A DNA stretch of 64,000 nt from DATJBF01 sp035515475 (GCA_035515475.1 DATJBF010000047.1:62001-126000), one strand, 5' to 3'. Positions 9,309 through 18,197 are shown, counted from the first letter of the stretch. Numbers and translations: made by a program. Notes: generated by a model from the sequence alone, not told the origin.

Positions 9309-9320
9309 CAAGCTTCGGGC

Positions 9321-10052
9321 TCACGGATACCACCGCAGCGCGGGATTATTCGTGATCCCGTTGCTGCCATCCCAATAGGCGTTCACGGGAAACCACGACA
9401 CGTGGCCGTCCACAAACAGGAAGTTGGCACCGTTTTGATGGAGCCCTTGCCCCTTGTCCTGCCAGGGATAGGACTGGAAGGTGGTGTCCATCGGATCACA
9501 GTAAAACTGGCTTGTCTTGATATCGCACAGCAGCACCGTTACCCCAGGCTCGGCGATCGACGAGAGGTTCGCGTGCTGCAGGGTGTGATGCGAGACATCG
9601 TCAAGGTTGTTGCCGTCCAGATAGTCGTTCATGCCATAAGACACGGAGTTTTTTCCGCTCACACCCCTGACATTCCGCAGATTCTTTTCCGGGCAAACCC
9701 AGATCCGTAGTTGCCCGAACTGCCGAATTGTGCCTCCGACCCCGGGAAGATCCTTGTAGGCCAAAATCTTCAAATAGGGCGGCACCGCGTTGTACCAACA
9801 CCGCCTGCACGAGAGGGACTGGGCGGTTCCCTCCGCTGGTAAATACCCATTCCAATCGGCAGCGTAGAGCTCATAGCCCACACCCCATTGTTTCAGGTTC
9901 GACATGCAATATGCGGCCCGGGCCTTGGCGTTCGCGTCACTGAGCGACGGGAGGGCCAACGCCGCGATGACCGAGAGCGCGGCGGTGGCAACCAGCAATT
10001 CGGCAAAGGTGAACGCCGCGACTTCATCCTTGCCTGCTTTCGTACGTTTCAT
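9321..10052 (-). CDS. Type II-style pseudopilin, H-X9-DG
   Basis: About 243 aa from ATG 10052, chosen because AAGGAG lies nine bases upstream. The N-terminus is basic, then AAFTFAELLVATAALSV gives the prepilin cleavage and methylation site with Glu at +5, leading into a hydrophobic helix. The C-terminus has HQNGANFLFVDGHVSWFP, a full H-X9-DG motif. Cys pairs (SLSCRRCWYN) may form a disulfide. It starts 14 bases after the large secreted-protein gene 10067-13045, so they form an operon, and the gene pair is repeated at 6556-9153. It presumably serves export or surface assembly of its partner; this link is inferred from gene order only. Confidence 0.88.
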   Translation of the reverse strand: MKRTKAGKDEVAAFTFAELLVATAALSVIAALALPSLSDANAKARAAYCMSNLKQWGVGYELYAADWNGYLPAEGTAQSLSCRRCWYNAVPPYLKILAYKDLPGVGGTIRQFGQLRIWVCPEKNLRNVRGVSGKNSVSYGMNDYLDGNNLDDVSHHTLQHANLSSIAEPGVTVLLCDIKTSQFYCDPMDTTFQSYPWQDKGQGLHQNGANFLFVDGHVSWFPVNAYWDGSNGITNNPALRWYP

Positions 10053-10066
10053 CGCATCATTCTCCT

Positions 10067-13045
10067 TCACGGCGACGCAATCAACCGCACCCGGTAGAAG
10101 CGGGCCGGCGCGTTGGTGAGCACTCCCATGTGGAGCACGGTCACCGTCGTGTCACCCGTACCCGAGGCAACGATCGCCGGATTCAAATCCACGAAGTCAG
10201 TTGAGAAGCCGCCGCTGTCGCCAGTGGCTGTCTGCAGCACGTACCGCTTACCGCCCACCGCTGTCCATGTGATCAGCATATCGTCATCCACCGGCTCAAG
10301 ATCGATGACTCGTAACGCCGACGCGCTGTTGGCCGGGTCCGTGCCGGCCTGATACTCCTGCAGATTGCTGAACCCATCGCCGTCGGAGTCCACGTTCGCG
10401 TCCGCGGGATCCAACGGGTCAAGTCCGTACGCTTGCTCCCAGCCGTTCGGCAGGCCGTCGCCGTCGTTGTCGCCGTTCGGATCGAGCACGAGGTTGTCGT
10501 AAATCAGCCAGCCGCCGTTGCGAACGATCTGCGCGCAGGGATTCGTGACGATCAGCGTGTCGACCAACAACAACCCTGAACTCAGGGTCAACGTCCCATT
10601 CCTCAAATCCAGTACAGCATTATGGCTGGCGTTGATGACAAACAGGTCTCCGCCATCCACCATGATCTGGCCCGTGGCGTTGGTCGCGCAATCACCCACC
10701 ACGACATCTCCCCATGAAATGAGCGCGCCGCCGGCCACCGTCAACGTTCCCTGCGAATCCCCAACCTGACCCACAAACATTCCGAGAGTCTCGACCGTGC
10801 CATTCGAGACGGCCATCCGGCCGATACCCATGTATCCAACAGCCGTCGCATCGTTGGTGGCAATGATTTGTCCGCCCGTGGCCCAGACCGTGCCCGTCGC
10901 CCCGACATATGCGCCGACGACCAAATTCGAGCGAACCACGACCGTGCCGCCGGCGGCCGTCAAAGTCCCGTCACTGATGCCGCTGCTCACGCCTTGTGAC
11001 ACAGGAGCGTTGGTGTAGAAGACGTCGCTAATCGCGAACGGATCGTTGCCAACGTACAGTGTGTTGGCGCGAACGGTCCCGTTGGAGACGATCAGTTGTC
11101 CCAAGCCCGAGCACCCGATGAACGTGTCGCCGTTGGTCACGGTCAATTGTCCGCCGACGACCCAAACCGCGCCGGTCCCCTTGTCGATGCCGACGCCCAG
11201 CAGCGAGTTCAAAACCACCGTTCCCGCCACGGTCAGTTGGCCCACACCCGAGCAACCGATCATGGTGTAGCTACCGTTCTGGGCCAACTGGCCGCCCGCC
11301 ACGGTCAGAGTATTCGCGGCTGTTGAAATCCCCTGCGTGTAACAGCCCACCGTCAGGTCACCTGCCAGCATCGTGCTGTTTGATATGGTGAGTTGACCAG
11401 GCCCCAAAAAACCAATCGCGCTCAGGATGTTCGTGGCAATCAACAAGCCGCCGCTCTGCCAGACTGCCCCAGCACCATTGCCACCCACCAGCAAGCGGTC
11501 GCGACACGCCACGCTCCCCGCATCCAACGAAACCACACCAGACGACACTTTCCCGCTTCCCAAATACAGGCTGCTGCTTTGCAACGCGCCGCCGCTCACT
11601 GAGAGGGTTCCCGTTGCCACGCGTCCCACAACCGTAAGCGAAAAAGAATTGGTACCGGTCACCGTACTGCCATCCAGCACGGCGACGCTGCCATCGATGG
11701 CGAAACTACCATTTGAAATCCCACCGACTGTCAGCGCGGAATTGGAAATGGTCAGGGCCCCGCCGCTGCCCACGGAAAGACTGTTGAGAACGTTCAACGT
11801 CGCGCTCGGGCTGCCCATGCTGATTTGCAGCGTGTTTGTTTCGCCGGCGGCCGCCGAGATGGTCAGGTTGCCAATCGTGAGCGCACTGGCGTTCGTCGCC
11901 GTCGCGCTGTCCATCAACACGGCCTTGGTGTTTCCGTTCGTAATGAAGTCCGCGGCATCGGCGATGGACGGCGTGCCCAACGACCAATTGCTGCCGGTTT
12001 CCCACTTGCCGCTGACGGGGTTGATCCAACTGTTCAAGCTCGGCGCAAAGTCGGCTGTCAGGGTCACATTACTGACCGCAATAAACGCGTAGCAAGCCGA
12101 CGTGCTGACCACATTGCTGTTCAGCGTCCAACTGACGAACGCGTAGCCAAAGTTTGGCGTCGCACACACGGTCACGTTCGATCCGCCGTTCACCGCGCCG
12201 CCGCCGCTGGTCGCGCCCCCAGCCGGAGGCAGACTGATGGTGTCGATCGAATACGAAGGTCCTGCGGGCGTAAATGCCAGCGGGATGATCTCGGCAGGCA
12301 AACCTGGATAGACCTCCACAAATCCGGTGATATTGACCGGTCCGGTCGGGATGGCGGTGCCAATCATATCTCCGTCAGCCGAATAAGACGTCACCCAGAA
12401 ATACATTGCCATGATGTTGCCGCCGCTGTCTTTGACGTAGTAAGTCGTATCGCCATTGGGGAAGTTACCCGACGCAGGGATGGTGGCGCCCGAATCCGCG
12501 TAAATCGTGACGTTCTGCAACTGCAACACGTAGCCCGCCTGGTTTTGAGGAATCGTCCCCGACGCGGTCAATTGTGGAATCGTAAAGACGGGAGGCGTGG
12601 GCACCGAATTCCCCCCGGAAATCCGGGTGAGACTGCTCATCGAGCCGATCTCCGGAATCTGGTGAAACGGAGAAAACGTGCCGACTGCGTTCACAACATC
12701 CCCCCCGGCCGGGTTGGGCTCAGTGGTGTCACTAGGCAGGGTACCGTAGAGTGCGAGTGCCCCGGTCGCATCCTGAACAAAAATTCCCCAGTAGTTGTAC
12801 GTGTACCCATTCACGGTATACCCGCCGCCGCGGGACGCGATGGCCGTGATGACGGGACTTGAGTCGATAATGACGACCGTACCGCTGGGATAACCTTCGA
12901 TCGCGGCGATGTCGACGGCATGACCGCCGTTCACGCCACCACACACCAACGCGACTGTGGCGCAGAGAATGATAATGGTCCTGGGACGAGTAGGTTTGTC
13001 GGCAAATGCAGGGCCGGCCGCGCACGATTCATTGGTCCCGTTCAT
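10067..13045 (-). CDS. Large secreted beta-solenoid protein with TSP3-like block
   Basis: About 992 aa from ATG 13045 (GGAGG 12 bases upstream). The N-terminus holds a signal-like hydrophobic segment (PRTIIILCATVALVCGG). Next is a domain of about 190 residues resembling OB-fold-like modules of secreted nucleases (GIFVQDATGALALYG, YVLQLQNVTIYAD), then an InlB-B-like repeat (VTVCATPNFGYAFVSWTL). A long solenoid follows (units such as GQLTISNS, GTLSVSGG, GAVWVVGGQLTVTNGDTFIG), then the TSP3-like block (DNDGDGLPNGWEQAYGLDP) and the RFYRVRL C-terminal domain. The last 200 residues closely match the paralogue at 7363-9153. It is divergent from the ECF sigma gene at 13187. Confidence 0.85.
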   Translation of the reverse strand: MNGTNESCAAGPAFADKPTRPRTIIILCATVALVCGGVNGGHAVDIAAIEGYPSGTVVIIDSSPVITAIASRGGGYTVNGYTYNYWGIFVQDATGALALYGTLPSDTTEPNPAGGDVVNAVGTFSPFHQIPEIGSMSSLTRISGGNSVPTPPVFTIPQLTASGTIPQNQAGYVLQLQNVTIYADSGATIPASGNFPNGDTTYYVKDSGGNIMAMYFWVTSYSADGDMIGTAIPTGPVNITGFVEVYPGLPAEIIPLAFTPAGPSYSIDTISLPPAGGATSGGGAVNGGSNVTVCATPNFGYAFVSWTLNSNVVSTSACYAFIAVSNVTLTADFAPSLNSWINPVSGKWETGSNWSLGTPSIADAADFITNGNTKAVLMDSATATNASALTIGNLTISAAAGETNTLQISMGSPSATLNVLNSLSVGSGGALTISNSALTVGGISNGSFAIDGSVAVLDGSTVTGTNSFSLTVVGRVATGTLSVSGGALQSSSLYLGSGKVSSGVVSLDAGSVACRDRLLVGGNGAGAVWQSGGLLIATNILSAIGFLGPGQLTISNSTMLAGDLTVGCYTQGISTAANTLTVAGGQLAQNGSYTMIGCSGVGQLTVAGTVVLNSLLGVGIDKGTGAVWVVGGQLTVTNGDTFIGCSGLGQLIVSNGTVRANTLYVGNDPFAISDVFYTNAPVSQGVSSGISDGTLTAAGGTVVVRSNLVVGAYVGATGTVWATGGQIIATNDATAVGYMGIGRMAVSNGTVETLGMFVGQVGDSQGTLTVAGGALISWGDVVVGDCATNATGQIMVDGGDLFVINASHNAVLDLRNGTLTLSSGLLLVDTLIVTNPCAQIVRNGGWLIYDNLVLDPNGDNDGDGLPNGWEQAYGLDPLDPADANVDSDGDGFSNLQEYQAGTDPANSASALRVIDLEPVDDDMLITWTAVGGKRYVLQTATGDSGGFSTDFVDLNPAIVASGTGDTTVTVLHMGVLTNAPARFYRVRLIASP

Positions 13046-13108
13046 GATTCCGGTGACCCTCCAGGTTGAACTGGCCTTTTGCCCGATCCTCATATGCCTC
13101 GCCGGTGA

Positions 13109-13140
13109 ATACGCAAACCAGAACCGAATCTTGCAGCGCC
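13109..13140 (-). promoter_or_regulatory. 32-bp shared upstream element, copy 2
   Basis: Second copy of the element at 9277-9308 (29 of 32 bases equal). It lies between the divergent large secreted-protein gene and the ECF sigma gene, 64 bases upstream of the former and 47 before the latter's start. A promoter read by that sigma factor is an attractive but untested idea. Confidence 0.5.
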
Positions 13141-13186
13141 GCGCGCACTTTGGTAAACTGGCGCCGCATCTGGTGGAGATGCCTCC

Positions 13187-13933
13187 ATGTCCAGCGATGC
13201 GCCAGAAGAGTTCCGGGCCTTGCCGACGACAGATTGGTCTTTGGTCGCTCGCGCCAGCTCGCTTGGTGCGCGGACCGGGCTTCAGTCGTTGGATGAATTA
13301 CTGAGCCGCTACCGGCCGGCGCTCAAGGCTCATCTGGTGCTGAAGAAGAAGATCCCGTCCGCTCAGGCAGACGATTTGATCCAAGGCTTCATTTCCACCA
13401 AGGTCTTGGATGGCGGCCTCGTCTCCCGGGCCGATCCCGGGAAGGGCAGGTTCCGCACCATCCTCCTCACGGCACTCGATCACTACGTCATCAGCGTGGT
13501 CCGACGCGACAGCGCAAAGAAACGATTGCCAGAGCAAGGATTCGTAAGCATAGACGATGTTTCCGATCAATTCGGCGCGGTCCCACCCCCACCCGACCCA
13601 TTCGACGTGGCATGGGCCCACGAAATAATCGTGGAAGCCCTGGAGCGGGTGAAGGCCGAATGCACGACGTCTGGCAGGCCGGCTTATTGGAGCGTGTTCG
13701 ACTGCCGCGTCGTGGCCCCCATCCTTGACGGGGTCGAACCTCTGCCATACGAACGGGTGGTGCAACGATTCGGTTTCAAATCTCCCACGGAAGCTTCCAA
13801 CGCGTTGGTCACGGCCAAGCGGATGTTTGTGCGGGCTCTACACGCGGTTGTCGCCGAGTACGCAGGGGACACGGGCGGCATAGATAGAGAAATCGAGGAA
13901 CTCCGCGCGATTCTTTCACGGGCAGCCGCATGA
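13187..13933 (+). CDS. ECF sigma factor of the Ser/Thr kinase-linked group
   Basis: 248-aa RNA polymerase sigma factor. The N-terminus has the TTDWSLVARAS pattern typical of ECF sigmas linked to protein kinases. Region 2 is spread over LLSRYRPALKAHLVLKK, AQADDLIQGFISTKVL and GKGRFRTILLTALDHYVIS, the promoter-melting and -10 recognition part. A long spacer with PPPPDPFDVAWAHEI follows, then a region 4-like helix-turn-helix (YERVVQRFGFKSPTEASN, VTAKRMFVRALHAVV). GGTGGAG lies eight bases before the ATG. The kinase gene follows by 55 bases on the same strand, so the kinase probably controls this sigma factor, as proposed for related pairs; no zinc-finger anti-sigma is adjacent. Confidence 0.85.
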   Translation: MSSDAPEEFRALPTTDWSLVARASSLGARTGLQSLDELLSRYRPALKAHLVLKKKIPSAQADDLIQGFISTKVLDGGLVSRADPGKGRFRTILLTALDHYVISVVRRDSAKKRLPEQGFVSIDDVSDQFGAVPPPPDPFDVAWAHEIIVEALERVKAECTTSGRPAYWSVFDCRVVAPILDGVEPLPYERVVQRFGFKSPTEASNALVTAKRMFVRALHAVVAEYAGDTGGIDREIEELRAILSRAAA

Positions 13934-13988
13934 TTGAGCCACCTTCTGCGTAGCATGGACAGATAAACGCTTGGACCCACGATATCGG

Positions 13989-16900
13989 ATGACCGTGGCA
14001 AAACGAGATTTGAGCAGAAGCGACCCCACTTCCCTGGCCCGGATGATGGACCTCGACACAGGTACGAAGCATGACTGGCATCCGCAAGAATTGGGCTCGA
14101 TTCTCCGCCACCAACTGGATTCGCCGCTGGCGTTTGACTTGGGGAACTTCGCCCCGGAGTCAAAGGGCATGCTCGAGGCGATTGCCCCATCGGCCAACTT
14201 TCCTGTAAACACCTTCGGTGACCTGTTGCGCCATCCCCATCCGCCGCTGGGGGCGTTGAAGATCATGAAGGAGTTTGCCAAGGCGAACCGAGACAATCCC
14301 GAAGGCACCTTCCCGACTGAAGTGGCGGCCGCCGTCTATTACGCCGCAATTGCTGTCGCCCTGACGCGTTGCGGCCAACGGATCACCAGTTTGGACGACG
14401 ACGCTCTGCGCCAAGGGATGGAATGGGTTATCGCCCAACCGTGGGTCGACGAAGCAACCAGATCGCTTCTTCGGGATGCGCTGACGCTCGTCGGATCAGG
14501 CCCGCCAAAGCAAGAACGAGCAATGCCTGCGTCGCCAGACAGCAAGTTCCGTCCGGAGATCAGCGATGCAGCCACCGGTGAACATCCCGTGCCGCCGCAC
14601 TATGCGCCACAGGTCGAGGGTTACCAGATTGCCGGCAAGCTGGGAGAGGGCGGAATGGGCGCAGTCTGGCGGGCCCTGCAGCTCAGCACGAGACGAAGAG
14701 TCGCGCTCAAGCTGCTGAACCCGGCAATCATCGGTTCCGATAAGCTGCGGACTCGCTTCGAGCGGGAAGTCGAATTGGCTGCCAGCCTGGAGCACCCGAA
14801 CATTGCTCGCGTGTATGACAGCGGATTGCGCCAAGGTGTGTATTGCTACGCGATGGAGTTCATCGATGGGTTGCCCTTCGACGAATACATTCGACAAAAT
14901 CACCTGACGCAACGGCAGATCCTGGGGCTGATGGAAAAGGTCTGTCGCGCGGTGCATCATGCCCACCAACGCGGAGTCATCCACACCGACTTGAAACCGT
15001 CGAACATCCTTGTGAGCCAGGACGGCGAGCCGCACGTGCTGGATTTCGGGTTGGCCAAGTCAATGCGGGCGGGCAAAGTGGGACTGACAACCTCCGTGGC
15101 AGGACAGGTCGTCGGCACGGCCGCGTTCATGTCACCGGAACAGGCGGCCGGACAGCGCGATCGGTTGGATGCCCGAAGCGATGTTTACAGCTTGGGAGTG
15201 ATTCTGTACCACTGCCTGACGGGAACCTCTCCCTACGGCCAGTCGGGAGGCTGGCAGGACGTCGTGCGGCGGATCGCTCAGGGGGAACCAAGGCGGCCAA
15301 GCGCAGCCAATAGCCAGGTCGATAAGGAACTCGAAGCGCTCCTGCTGAAATGCCTGGCTCACGACCCGAACAAGCGGTACGACTCTGCCGCGCACTTGGC
15401 GCAAGATATCGCCAACTATCTGGCGGGCGAGCCGTTGTCTGCCCGGCCACCGACGGCCGCGTATTTCTTCGGGAAGTGGCTGCGCAAGTACCGTCGGCTC
15501 GTGGCCATTGGGGCGGTCGGTGCGGTTGCCGTCGCAGGAATAGGTGTCGCGTCGCACATCCGCATCGCCCAAGTGCGCACAACGGCCGTGTCGGCAACCG
15601 GTGAAGCAAACCTCCGACTCGCTGAAAGCCTTCTCTCGCAAGGCGACGCCCTGGTGGGCGCACAGCGCGGAGACGAGGCCAGAGCGCGCTACGTAGAGGC
15701 GATCGGATTGCTCAAAGGATGTGGGCGTCCCATAACCGGTGCCCTCTTGGGCCTCTGGGACAGCTACCGGTCTTGCCCCCCTCCCCTGAATTTGTTCCCC
15801 GGCCACCAGGAGGGAGGCGTCAAGAGCGTAGCGTCTTCACCCGACGGGAAGTTCGCGCTGTCGGGCGGCGGCGACGGCACAGTCAAGCTGTGGGAGGTAG
15901 CCAGTGGACGCGAACTGCGCAGCTTCGCCGGCCACCGGGGAGCCGTCCTTGGCGTCGTGTTTTCACCTGACGGGAAACTGGCGTTGTCAGGCGGCGACGA
16001 CACCATGAAGCTGTGGGACGTGGCCAACGGGCGGAAACTACAGGATTTCGCCGGCCGTCAAGGAGATGTGCGAAGTGTGGCGTTTTCGCCCGACGGGAAG
16101 TTTGCGTTATCGGGCGGCGACGACGGCACAGTCAAGCTGTGGGACGTGGCCAGCGGACGCGAACTGCGCAGCTTCGCCGGCTACCAAGGAAGTGTTCTTG
16201 GCGTGGCGTTTTCGCCCGACGGGAAGTTCGCGCTATCGGGCAGCGATGATTCCATAAAATTGTGGGAGGTGGACAGTGGACGAAAGCTGCAGGGTTTCAC
16301 CGTCCGCCAGAGAGACGTGCGGAGTGTGGCGTTTTCACCGGACGGGAAGTTCGTGCTGTCGGGCGGTGTCGACGGCATGGTCACGCTGTGGGAGGTGGCC
16401 AGCGGTCGGGAATTGCGCCGTTTCACCAGCCACCAGGGAAGTATTCTCAGCGTGGCGTTTTCGACCGATGGGAAGTCCGCGCTGTCGGGTGATGGCGATG
16501 GCACAGTCACGCTGTGGGAGGTGGCCAGCGGTCGGGAATTGCGCAGCTTTGCCAGCCACCGAGGAAGTGTTCTCGCCGTCACGTTTTCCCCGAACGGAAA
16601 GGTCGCGCTGTCGGGTGGCGCCGATGGCACAGTCAAGCTGTGGGAGGTAGCCAGCACTCGGGAGTTGCGCAGCTTCGCCAGCCACCAGGGACGTGTTTCC
16701 AGCGTAGCGCTATCACCGGATGGGAAGGTCGCGCTGTCAGGTGGTCTGTACGATGGCACAGTCAAGCTGTGGGACGTGGCCAGTGGCCGGGAATTACGCG
16801 CCGTCGCCAGGCACCGACGAGGCGTTCTCTGCGTCGCGTTTTCGCCCGACGGGAAGTTCGCGCTGTCGGGCGGTCTCGGCGGCACGGTCACGCTGTCGGA

Positions 16901-17882
16901 CGTGGCCAGCGGTCAGGAATTGCGCAGGTTCGCCGGCCACCGAGGTGGTGTTCTCAGCGTGGCGTTTTCACCGGATGGAAAGTCCGCGCTCTCGGGCAGT
17001 TTGTTCGACGGCGCCGTCACGCTGTGGGATCTGGCCAGCGGACGCGAACTGCGCAGTTTTGCCAGCCAGCAGGGAAGCGTCCTCAGCGTGGCGTTTTCAC
17101 CGGATGGAAAGTCTGCGCTCTCGGGCGGCGTCGACGGCACCGTCACGCTGTGGGGGGTGGCCAGCGGACGCGAACTGCGTAGTTTTGCCGGCCACCATGG
17201 ACGTGTTTCCAGCGTCGCGTTTTCACCGGGCGGGGAGTTGGCGCTGTCGGGCGGCGTCGACGGCACGGTGACGCTGTGGGAGGCCGCCAGTGGGCGCGAA
17301 CTGCGTGCGTTCGTCGGCCACCGGGGAGGTGTCCTCGGCGTGGCGTTTTCACCCGATGGGAAGTCCGCGCTGTCGGGTAGTGACGACGCAATCAAGTTGT
17401 GGGAGGTGGCCAGCGGACGCGAACTGCGGAGCGTCACCGGCCCTCAAGGACGTGCTTTCAGGGTGGCGTTCTCTCCCGACGGGAAGTCCGCGCTGTCGAG
17501 TGACTGGGCCGGCACGGTCTCGCTCTGGGATTTCTCGAGGGCTGAAGCGTATCAGGCTTTCAATGCGCGATTGCCCCGCGCTTTTGGTGCCATCACCGAG
17601 AATCCCAATGACGCCGCAGCTCTTGGCGTACTGGGTGAGTGGTATGCGTTCCGCGGAGTGTGGGATTGGGCAGTCGAATTCTTGGAGAGAGCCCGAAACG
17701 AGGGGGCGCCTGTGTCCTCTCTTATGTTGGCCCGGTGTTACTGGCAACTGGACAAGCTCGATGAGGCCAAACGGGAGTTTGATCGGGCGCTGAAAGACGG
17801 CGAGGCACCCGAGCCATATTTGCGGCTGTGCCTTGAGGCTGTCGCAGGCGCGCGCGATGCAGAGTCGAAGACGACGAGGTAG
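13989..17882 (+). CDS. Membrane Ser/Thr protein kinase with 14 WD40 repeats
   Basis: About 1297 aa. An unassigned helical N-terminal domain (1-200) precedes a Hanks-type kinase domain (about 212-475) with the Gly loop GEGGMGAVW, Lys in VALKLL, catalytic loop VIHTDLKPSNIL, DFGLA, and MSPEQ. The catalytic loop reads HTD where most relatives have HRD, so activation-loop control may differ. A membrane helix (about 503-522, RLVAIGAVGAVAVAGIGVAS) separates it from 14 consecutive WD40 blades (about 603-1185; FSPDGK...LSGG...DGTVKLWEVASGREL) and a TPR-like end. Fourteen blades fit two seven-bladed propellers. The start is uncertain: TTG 13971 is also open and no good ribosome site is seen. Paired with the ECF sigma gene upstream. 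Confidence 0.9.
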   Translation: MTVAKRDLSRSDPTSLARMMDLDTGTKHDWHPQELGSILRHQLDSPLAFDLGNFAPESKGMLEAIAPSANFPVNTFGDLLRHPHPPLGALKIMKEFAKANRDNPEGTFPTEVAAAVYYAAIAVALTRCGQRITSLDDDALRQGMEWVIAQPWVDEATRSLLRDALTLVGSGPPKQERAMPASPDSKFRPEISDAATGEHPVPPHYAPQVEGYQIAGKLGEGGMGAVWRALQLSTRRRVALKLLNPAIIGSDKLRTRFEREVELAASLEHPNIARVYDSGLRQGVYCYAMEFIDGLPFDEYIRQNHLTQRQILGLMEKVCRAVHHAHQRGVIHTDLKPSNILVSQDGEPHVLDFGLAKSMRAGKVGLTTSVAGQVVGTAAFMSPEQAAGQRDRLDARSDVYSLGVILYHCLTGTSPYGQSGGWQDVVRRIAQGEPRRPSAANSQVDKELEALLLKCLAHDPNKRYDSAAHLAQDIANYLAGEPLSARPPTAAYFFGKWLRKYRRLVAIGAVGAVAVAGIGVASHIRIAQVRTTAVSATGEANLRLAESLLSQGDALVGAQRGDEARARYVEAIGLLKGCGRPITGALLGLWDSYRSCPPPLNLFPGHQEGGVKSVASSPDGKFALSGGGDGTVKLWEVASGRELRSFAGHRGAVLGVVFSPDGKLALSGGDDTMKLWDVANGRKLQDFAGRQGDVRSVAFSPDGKFALSGGDDGTVKLWDVASGRELRSFAGYQGSVLGVAFSPDGKFALSGSDDSIKLWEVDSGRKLQGFTVRQRDVRSVAFSPDGKFVLSGGVDGMVTLWEVASGRELRRFTSHQGSILSVAFSTDGKSALSGDGDGTVTLWEVASGRELRSFASHRGSVLAVTFSPNGKVALSGGADGTVKLWEVASTRELRSFASHQGRVSSVALSPDGKVALSGGLYDGTVKLWDVASGRELRAVARHRRGVLCVAFSPDGKFALSGGLGGTVTLSDVASGQELRRFAGHRGGVLSVAFSPDGKSALSGSLFDGAVTLWDLASGRELRSFASQQGSVLSVAFSPDGKSALSGGVDGTVTLWGVASGRELRSFAGHHGRVSSVAFSPGGELALSGGVDGTVTLWEAASGRELRAFVGHRGGVLGVAFSPDGKSALSGSDDAIKLWEVASGRELRSVTGPQGRAFRVAFSPDGKSALSSDWAGTVSLWDFSRAEAYQAFNARLPRAFGAITENPNDAAALGVLGEWYAFRGVWDWAVEFLERARNEGAPVSSLMLARCYWQLDKLDEAKREFDRALKDGEAPEPYLRLCLEAVAGARDAESKTTR
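15797..17545 (+). repeat. Fourteen tandem WD40-coding units
   Basis: Fourteen units of about 41-43 codons in the kinase gene, each running from a GHxG-like start through VAFSPDGK and ALSGG to LWEVASGREL. Many are nearly identical at DNA level (for example the stretch coding VAFSPDGK), which points to recent unit duplication and likely copy-number variation. Confidence 0.9.
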
Positions 17883-17924
17883 GAATCAAATCCGATGTTC
17901 TCGGATACTTGTGTTCAGCAGTAC

Positions 17925-18090
17925 TAGTGCCCGGTCAACCTTGATTGGGAGGGCGATCCTCCCGGCGAGCCAACTGTTTTCTCCGTCAACGCCGCGGCTC
18001 AGCAGGAGCCCTGGTCGCCTGCGGCGCCGCCAGAGGCGGGTAAACTTCGCCCTCCCCACACGGTTCTGATGAACGGTGACGGAGCACTAG
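17925..18090. mobile_element. MITE-like element with terminal inverted repeats
   Basis: 166 bases with related ends. The left end begins CTAGTGCCCGGTCA, and the reverse complement of the right end begins CTAGTGCTCCGTCA; similarity resumes at GGGAGGGCGA in both arms. It is GC-rich, codes for nothing convincing, and contains a perfect small hairpin (GGGAGG at 17947, CCTCCC at 17958). It sits 42 bases after the kinase gene and touches the insertion sequence on its right. A small non-autonomous element or a genome-wide repeat is the best reading. Confidence 0.5.
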
Positions 18091-18121
18091 CCCCTCAACA
18101 AGCGTGATTCCAGCCGAATAA

Positions 18122-18197
18122 ACTCGAAATGCCCGTTTCTGTTCGGTAATTCGTGATTTGACAAATCCAAACCACCGAACGAAAGGGCATTTCAAGT
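18122..18197 (+). promoter_or_regulatory. Long hairpin covering the transposase ribosome site and start codon
   Basis: The arm from 18122 (ACTCGAAATGCCC, later GTTCGGT and GATTTG) pairs with the arm ending at 18197 (CAAATC, ACCGAAC, GGGCATTTCAAGT) with few mismatches, giving a stem of about 30 bp. The AAAGGG ribosome site and part of the GTG start at 18196 lie in the 3' arm. Transcripts entering from outside would fold and hide the start, whereas a promoter inside the hairpin would give an open leader. IS10 and IS50 use a comparable guard. Confidence 0.7.

Noticed and set aside
15797..17545. Regular 125-base periodicity as a satellite or CRISPR
   Set aside because: The period equals one WD40 blade and the frame is kept throughout.
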